From contig CAYRXN010000045.1 in the NCBI GenBank assembly GCA_964428275.1, forward strand, positions 1 through 11,313: 11,313 nt of DNA, in the 5' to 3' direction. The notes under the pieces were generated by a model. The model was not told the origin of the DNA and did no database searches. It saw only the letters and a list, made by a program, of their open reading frames with translations. Positions 9,480 through 11,313 of this stretch are shown here, one piece after another; the stretch's first letter is position 1, and every line of letters begins with the position of its first letter. The DNA is from JALSRY01 sp964428275. Lineage in GTDB: Bacteria > Planctomycetota > Phycisphaerae > UBA1845 > Fen-1342. The position numbers were made by a program, and so were the translations under genes.

Positions 9480-10955
9480 TCACCGCAGCCTCAGGCGCTC
9501 CACGGCCCGCCGGGCGGTTTCGCTGCGCATGAACAGCTTCCACACCAGACCGCTGCGCACGTTCTCGATCGCCAGCACGATCGGCCCCTGGTCGATCCCC
9601 ACGTAATCGTCGCTCGCGTACCCCTGGTCGAGGTTGAATGCATCGACGAAGCCGTAGCCCCCCGCGGCCGGATCGCGCCACACCATCGGCCCACCGTCCG
9701 CATTCCTGAGCGTCCGGAACGCCCGGATCGCCGCCAGGCTCTCTCGGGGCGTGAACATGATCGCGGTCGTGGCCGCATACGGCGCGACGGTCCCCTCGAA
9801 CCACTCATCCACGTCGCAGTCGTTGGGCCGCACGCGCGGCACGATGTAGCCGTCGCGTCCGGCGCAGGCGCTCAGGCCCCAGCGGTCCTGCGAGAGCGTC
9901 TTGAACCTGCCCGCCTGCTCGATGCACCGTTGGCGATGGGTCAGCACGGCCCGGCGTGAGTTCTCGAACCAGTCCACCGGCGGCGCCGCGACGCCGAATC
10001 GCTCCGGGCGGTCGCGTCCCAGGCTGCGATAGTCGATCCACAGGTGGCTGAATTCGTAGGTAAACAACGTCCCCGGCCACGACACGGCGTACGCCGACAT
10101 CGCGTCGTGCCGTTTGAGCGGCCGTTTCAGCCGGTAGTACAGCGCCGGCGCGACCGCATGATCGGCCCGCGGAGCGCCGACAGCCAGGAAGTAAACCAGC
10201 CGTTCCTCGTCAGAGGCATACGACCAGTGGGCCTGGAGAAACGTGCCCGCTCCCGACAGGTCGTGCGGATCGGCGGGTTTCCAGCCCATCGACAACAAGC
10301 CACCCGGCCCGACGGCGTAGGCGCGCCAATTCGTCTCGGCCACCAGTCGGTCGGCGACCCGCTTGACCTCCCCACCGAAATACTCGCCGGCCGTAATCGC
10401 GCCGGCCAGAAACAGCGCGTGATCAACCGTGCTGTAGAGCACTTCGTAGCCCTCGTGCGAGGGTCCGCCGGTGTGGAGATCCGGGAAGTGAAGGAACACG
10501 CCGAACTTGCGGTTGTCGCGGTGCGCCGTCAGCGCCCCGAGCACGCTCAGAGCCCGCCGGCGGGCCGCCGCATGCGACACCCACCCGCGCTCCACGCCCA
10601 CCGGCAGCGTTGCCAACTGGAACCCCACGGCGGCGATCGACGACACCGGTGCTTTCTTGCGATCGCGCACCAGGGCCGCCGGCTGACCGACCTCATTCCA
10701 GAAGTACAGGAACGCCGCGTGCTCGACCTCGTCCAGCAGCGCGACATCGCCCGCAGCGAAGCGATAGGCCGGCCGCGCCGCCACCCCCGTCCCCTGTGAC
10801 GGCGGTCTGCAACCGGTGGTTTCCGGCGTCTGCGGCAGCGGTTTGCAGCCGGTGTCCTCCCCCGCAGCGGACTTCGGCCGCGACTGCCCCGCGGCGCAGC
10901 CCACGAGCAGGCAGCACGCTGCAAACGCTTGCAACAGGCGGGTTTGACAAAGCAT
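9480..10955 (-). CDS. Lipoprotein of the glucoamylase-like family (PF10091/COG5368; GH144-related)
   Basis: Exported glycoside hydrolase-like protein of 491 residues. The N-terminus has a signal with lipobox LVGC (Cys20), so it should be a membrane-anchored lipoprotein. Residues about 25-50 form a Pro/Gly-rich linker with a small internal repeat. The rest is the (alpha/alpha)6 toroid of the glucoamylase-like family: STVDHALFLAGAITAGEYF, LLSMGWKP, FTYEFSHLWIDYRS, WFENSRRAVLTHRQRCI, WGLSACAGRDGY, GTVAPYAATTAIMFTP, GYGFVDAFN (434-441), and YVGIDQGPIVLAIEN (Asp455) before LVWKLFM. Despite the name, characterised relatives in CAZy family GH144 are endo-beta-1,2-glucanases, so neither starch nor beta-1,2-glucan should be assumed. 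ATG at 10953-10955 follows a promoter so closely that the mRNA may be leaderless. It lies upstream of the GH94 gene on the same strand but is separated by 237 bp with its own promoter. It is divergent from the LacI-family gene. Confidence 0.9.
   Translation of the reverse strand: MLCQTRLLQAFAACCLLVGCAAGQSRPKSAAGEDTGCKPLPQTPETTGCRPPSQGTGVAARPAYRFAAGDVALLDEVEHAAFLYFWNEVGQPAALVRDRKKAPVSSIAAVGFQLATLPVGVERGWVSHAAARRRALSVLGALTAHRDNRKFGVFLHFPDLHTGGPSHEGYEVLYSTVDHALFLAGAITAGEYFGGEVKRVADRLVAETNWRAYAVGPGGLLSMGWKPADPHDLSGAGTFLQAHWSYASDEERLVYFLAVGAPRADHAVAPALYYRLKRPLKRHDAMSAYAVSWPGTLFTYEFSHLWIDYRSLGRDRPERFGVAAPPVDWFENSRRAVLTHRQRCIEQAGRFKTLSQDRWGLSACAGRDGYIVPRVRPNDCDVDEWFEGTVAPYAATTAIMFTPRESLAAIRAFRTLRNADGGPMVWRDPAAGGYGFVDAFNLDQGYASDDYVGIDQGPIVLAIENVRSGLVWKLFMRSETARRAVERLRLR
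10803..10854. repeat. Short in-frame tandem repeat in the lipoprotein linker
   Basis: CGGTCTGCAACCGGTG (10803-10818) recurs as CGGTTTGCAGCCGGTG (10839-10854) with two mismatches and a 36-nt period. In the minus-strand protein this gives TGCKPLPQTPE and TGCRPPSQGTG, a 12-residue unit just after the lipid anchor. It probably serves as spacer between membrane and catalytic domain. Confidence 0.55.
10920..10933. promoter_or_regulatory. Second candidate LacI-family operator, inside the lipoprotein gene start
   Basis: TGCAAACGCTTGCA fits TGNAANCGNTNNCA at every fixed position and is palindromic except for one base pair flanking the central CG. It lies in codons 8-12 of the lipoprotein gene, about 25 bp downstream of that gene's predicted transcription start and about 11 bp upstream of the -35 of the divergent regulator promoter. 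It could therefore act on both genes. Weaker than the site at 9300-9317 because coding sequence could produce it by chance. Confidence 0.5.
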
Positions 10956-10973
10956 CAGCGAAAAGATTAGGTT
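10944..10973 (+). promoter_or_regulatory. Candidate promoter of the LacI-family gene
   Basis: TTGACA (10944-10949, perfect -35), an 18-nt spacer, then TAGGTT (10968-10973, three of six -10 bases). The -35 lies within the first codons of the divergent lipoprotein gene, so the two promoters face each other and overlap. Predicted initiation near 10980 gives a leader of about 50 nt to ATG 11031. The weak -10 limits confidence. Confidence 0.45.
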
Positions 10974-10992
10974 GACGCTGCGGCGATGTCAA
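10964..10992 (-). promoter_or_regulatory. Promoter of the lipoprotein gene, possibly leaderless
   Basis: On the minus strand TTGACA (10987-10992, perfect) is followed by a 17-nt spacer and TAATCT (10964-10969). Only 8 nt separate the -10 from the ATG at 10955, so transcription would begin at or within about 2 nt of the start codon. No Shine-Dalgarno sequence could then be present on the mRNA. Confidence 0.6.
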
Positions 10993-11030
10993 AACGCGCT
11001 TCGCCGGCGACTCTGACAAAGAAGATTTCG

Positions 11031-11313
11031 ATGGCAGTCTCAATCTCCGACGTCGCAAAACTCGCCAACGTCTCGATCAGCACCGTCTCCCGCGTCGTCA
11101 ACGGCAGCAACCTCGTCAACGCGCAGACGCGCGCCCGCGTCGAGACCGCGATCAAGCAACTCGGTTATCGGCCCAACCCTTTCGCCCGCGGGCTGATGCT
11201 CCGCAAGAGCGAAATCGTTGGACTCGTCCTGCCCGACCTGCACGGCGAGTTCTATTCCGAGATCATCCGCGGCGCCAACATCCAGGCCCGCCAGCTCGGG
11301 TACAGTCTGGTCG
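11031..11313 (+). CDS. LacI-family transcriptional regulator, 3' truncated by window edge
   Basis: N-terminal 94 residues of a LacI/GalR-type DNA-binding regulator. The helix-turn-helix ISDVAKLANVSISTVSRVVNG spans residues 5-25. The hinge YRPNPFARGLMLRKSEIVGLVLPD (45-68) carries the Leu (Leu55) that inserts in the minor groove at the central CG of operators. The effector domain begins EFYSEIIRGANIQARQLGYSL and runs off the window. ATG 11031 was chosen because family members usually start a few residues before the helix-turn-helix, with AAAGAAG upstream. An in-frame ATG at 10986 would add 15 residues (MSKRASPATLTKKIS). It is divergent from the lipoprotein gene. Two matching operator sequences nearby make it the likely local repressor, responding to an imported sugar or breakdown product; the effector is unknown. 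Confidence 0.93.
   Translation, partial: MAVSISDVAKLANVSISTVSRVVNGSNLVNAQTRARVETAIKQLGYRPNPFARGLMLRKSEIVGLVLPDLHGEFYSEIIRGANIQARQLGYSLV

Overview
The window is a GC-rich carbohydrate-utilisation locus, most likely from a planctomycete. The lineage call is inference. It rests on the secreted protein at 1303-3300, which ends in thrombospondin type 3 calcium repeats and a dockerin-like EF-hand pair, a tail common in planctomycete exported proteins, and on translated intergenic repeats. No rRNA or other phylogenetic marker is present.

Layout. Plus strand, 2-6748, one tight operon: a GH1 beta-glucosidase truncated by the window's left edge; a secreted 665-aa protein with an alpha-helical domain resembling the glucoamylase-like (PF10091/COG5368) family; an ABC-type sugar-binding protein; and two MalF/MalG-type permeases. 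Junctions are ATGA overlaps (1303-1306 and 5002-5005), a 22-nt gap, and an 8-nt overlap. The binding-protein gene ends in about 330 bp of repeat-like sequence (hairpins and a TCCCT octamer array) that stays open and still meets the next start codon in an ATGA overlap. Minus strand, 6771-10955: a cytosolic GH94 phosphorylase and, upstream of it, a lipoprotein of the glucoamylase-like/GH144 family. Plus strand from 11031: the N-terminus of a LacI-family regulator, divergent from the lipoprotein gene and cut by the right edge.

Regulation. Two sites match the LacI/GalR-type pattern TGNAANCGNTNNCA. One is an 18-bp perfect palindrome (9300-9317) just downstream of a good sigma-70-like promoter for the GH94 gene. 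The other (10920-10933) lies in the first codons of the lipoprotein gene. The lipoprotein/regulator gap carries two divergent promoters, each with a perfect TTGACA.

Model (inference). Two exported glucoamylase-like proteins act on a glucan outside the cytoplasm. The binding protein and permeases import oligosaccharides, with an ATPase encoded elsewhere. GH94 phosphorolysis and GH1 hydrolysis then finish degradation inside, and the LacI regulator senses the sugar. The gene set recalls known beta-1,2-glucan (sophoro-oligosaccharide) loci, but the sequence does not fix the linkage.
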